A model generated the notes under the pieces. That model was not told the DNA's origin. It was given only the letters and a program-made list of their open reading frames with translations, and searched no databases. This document shows positions 13,801 through 13,860 of a DNA stretch of 13,860 nucleotides, one piece after another (position 1 is the first letter of the stretch; each line of letters opens with the position of its first letter). Origin of the DNA: Clostridiales bacterium (GTDB lineage: Bacteria > Bacillota > Clostridia > Caldicoprobacterales > DTU083); assembly GCA_012512335.1 (NCBI GenBank), contig JAAZEK010000095.1:1-13860 (forward strand), given 5' to 3'. The position numbers were made by a program, and so were the translations under genes.

Positions 13801-13860
13801 GACAGTTGTTTATGTTATAAAGCAGTGGATTGAAAAAGGTAAATCCAAGAAGGTAGTATA
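10853..13860 (+). CDS. Large two-domain membrane glycosyltransferase: GT-C plus PMT (GT39) fusion, 3' end outside window
   Basis: The frame opens at TTG 10853 (GGAAGGGG at 10839-10846) and has no stop for 1002 codons up to the window end. Residues 1-425 form a multi-helix GT-C glycosyltransferase: Asp62 in FSTDVNLFKFW, LDYPPFYLY near 88 and WGQVDS at 168-173. A charged linker (430-470) and one membrane helix (472-490) lead to a soluble beta-rich segment (about 495-605, with RITFYSGLGEGSYQVWYQD), possibly discoidin-like. From 620 it reads as a protein O-mannosyltransferase: FDEIYHPRTA with the Asp635-Glu636 pair, then THPPLGK (656-662), RIGTIDSYTTFFV, GAATKWSAIYGG and many helices. PMTs move mannose from a polyprenyl-phosphate donor to Ser/Thr of secreted proteins. 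It is the third gene of the operon. Confidence 0.9.
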   Translation, partial: MNTIAIISYLIFFLGAVGLYSLESKKIGTSPKIAPNAIRWVLLVGLIIRVVLAVSVESFSTDVNLFKFWSQRAAEGLFQIYQGDYFLDYPPFYLYILFFIGKFASFLGLTGGEPIFILLIKLPSIFADLITAYLLYRLAKKNLSGIWPVVISVIYVFNPAVIINSTIWGQVDSFLVLFFALGLFLMDSKRPSLAGLPFAIGVLIKPQGLIILPIVLFELLKRKDWKLLIKTAICGIGTAVVIILPFVIVEGPAWIFELYMGTADGYKYVSLNAFNFFSLIGANLKPDSEIFFFFSYKTWGSIFIVASVVYSAILHWKGKDKHLKYVNALVLFMAVFMLSVRMHERYLFPALFFLAVVLILTKDKWSLVFYGVASVSIFANTMAVLDRQIKYDYPHVSPDEPILIFISLINVILFIAVLIWSWRIAVQGKTDPMEMKKSEALVQGGPLWFSTSKRDRKKEEQYTNLKVNRKDIIIMSVMTVVYLAIALFNLGSFDVPQTEWASTSNKDGFLIDLESEEQVSRITFYSGLGEGSYQVWYQDPEGTYHSLEDLEVDDLYKWHKYDVSQLTTGFKIKAKKSGGMLKEIAVFSDSDEAALPIQIRNLDGSQAEGELLNLIDEQDIAQYRERDIMTSTYFDEIYHPRTAYEHLNRIRPYEWTHPPLGKILIAVGISIFGMNAFGWRIIGTLVGAMMIPLMYLFGKKLFKKSFYGFCAAFLMMFDLMHFAQTRIGTIDSYTTFFVMLMFYFMADYYLQKSHEKGFYSSIKPLFLSGLFFGLGAATKWSAIYGGLGLAIIFFTAKYKEYGNYKAAILQASSSGSGSKPAWLEKFIPVYMWKTMVYCVLFFIIIPGVIYFLSYIPYLLVDGMKFSDIIDYQGSMYRYHSGLEATHDFQSQWWSWPLMIRPIWYYQGKDLPAGMTSTIASFGNPAVWWAAIPAFFIAVRAAWKGNKAMFVVVIAVISQMLPWMLVPRSAFIYHFFPMVPFMMLTVVYVIKQWIEKGKSKKVV

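Overview
The window is AT-rich DNA with strong AGGAGG-type ribosome binding sites, sigma-A-type promoters, two class I cyclic-di-GMP (c-di-GMP) riboswitches, a sortase with an LPXTG substrate, and a protein O-mannosyltransferase-like enzyme. Together these point to a low-GC Gram-positive of the class Clostridia, possibly Lachnospiraceae-like. The genus is inference. All supported genes lie on the + strand.

Positions 1-2460 look like an accessory stretch. They hold the 3' end of an unrecognised gene, a stub of a GNAT acetyltransferase gene, an intact GNAT acetyltransferase overlapping a DinB-like gene, a structured non-coding stretch that contains what looks like domains V and VI of a group II intron with no reverse transcriptase, and a Doc/Fic-type toxin-antitoxin pair.

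Positions 2616-9346 are a cell-surface region. A sortase gene ends in a strong terminator. A c-di-GMP-I riboswitch with its own terminator then leads into a secreted, Pro/Thr-rich LPKTG wall-anchored protein. A 694-residue cytoplasmic, propeller-like protein of unknown role follows. A near-perfect promoter then drives a second c-di-GMP-I riboswitch that sits directly against the ribosome binding site of a secreted transglutaminase-like protein, which also carries a long Thr/Pro/Ala/Lys-rich linker.

Positions 9351-13860 are a glycosylation operon: a GtrB/DPM1-type polyprenyl-phosphate glycosyltransferase, a GtrA-type membrane protein overlapping it, and a very large membrane enzyme, cut by the window end, that joins an N-terminal GT-C glycosyltransferase to a C-terminal PMT (GT39)-type domain through a soluble beta-rich segment.

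Working model (inference): c-di-GMP sets expression of two secreted Thr/Pro-rich proteins, the neighbouring sortase anchors the LPKTG one, and the downstream lipid-linked-sugar pathway O-glycosylates their Thr/Pro-rich regions. The layout recalls the Clostridioides difficile arrangement in which c-di-GMP riboswitches control a sortase-anchored adhesin and a secreted enzyme, but the second protein here is a transglutaminase-like protein rather than a protease.
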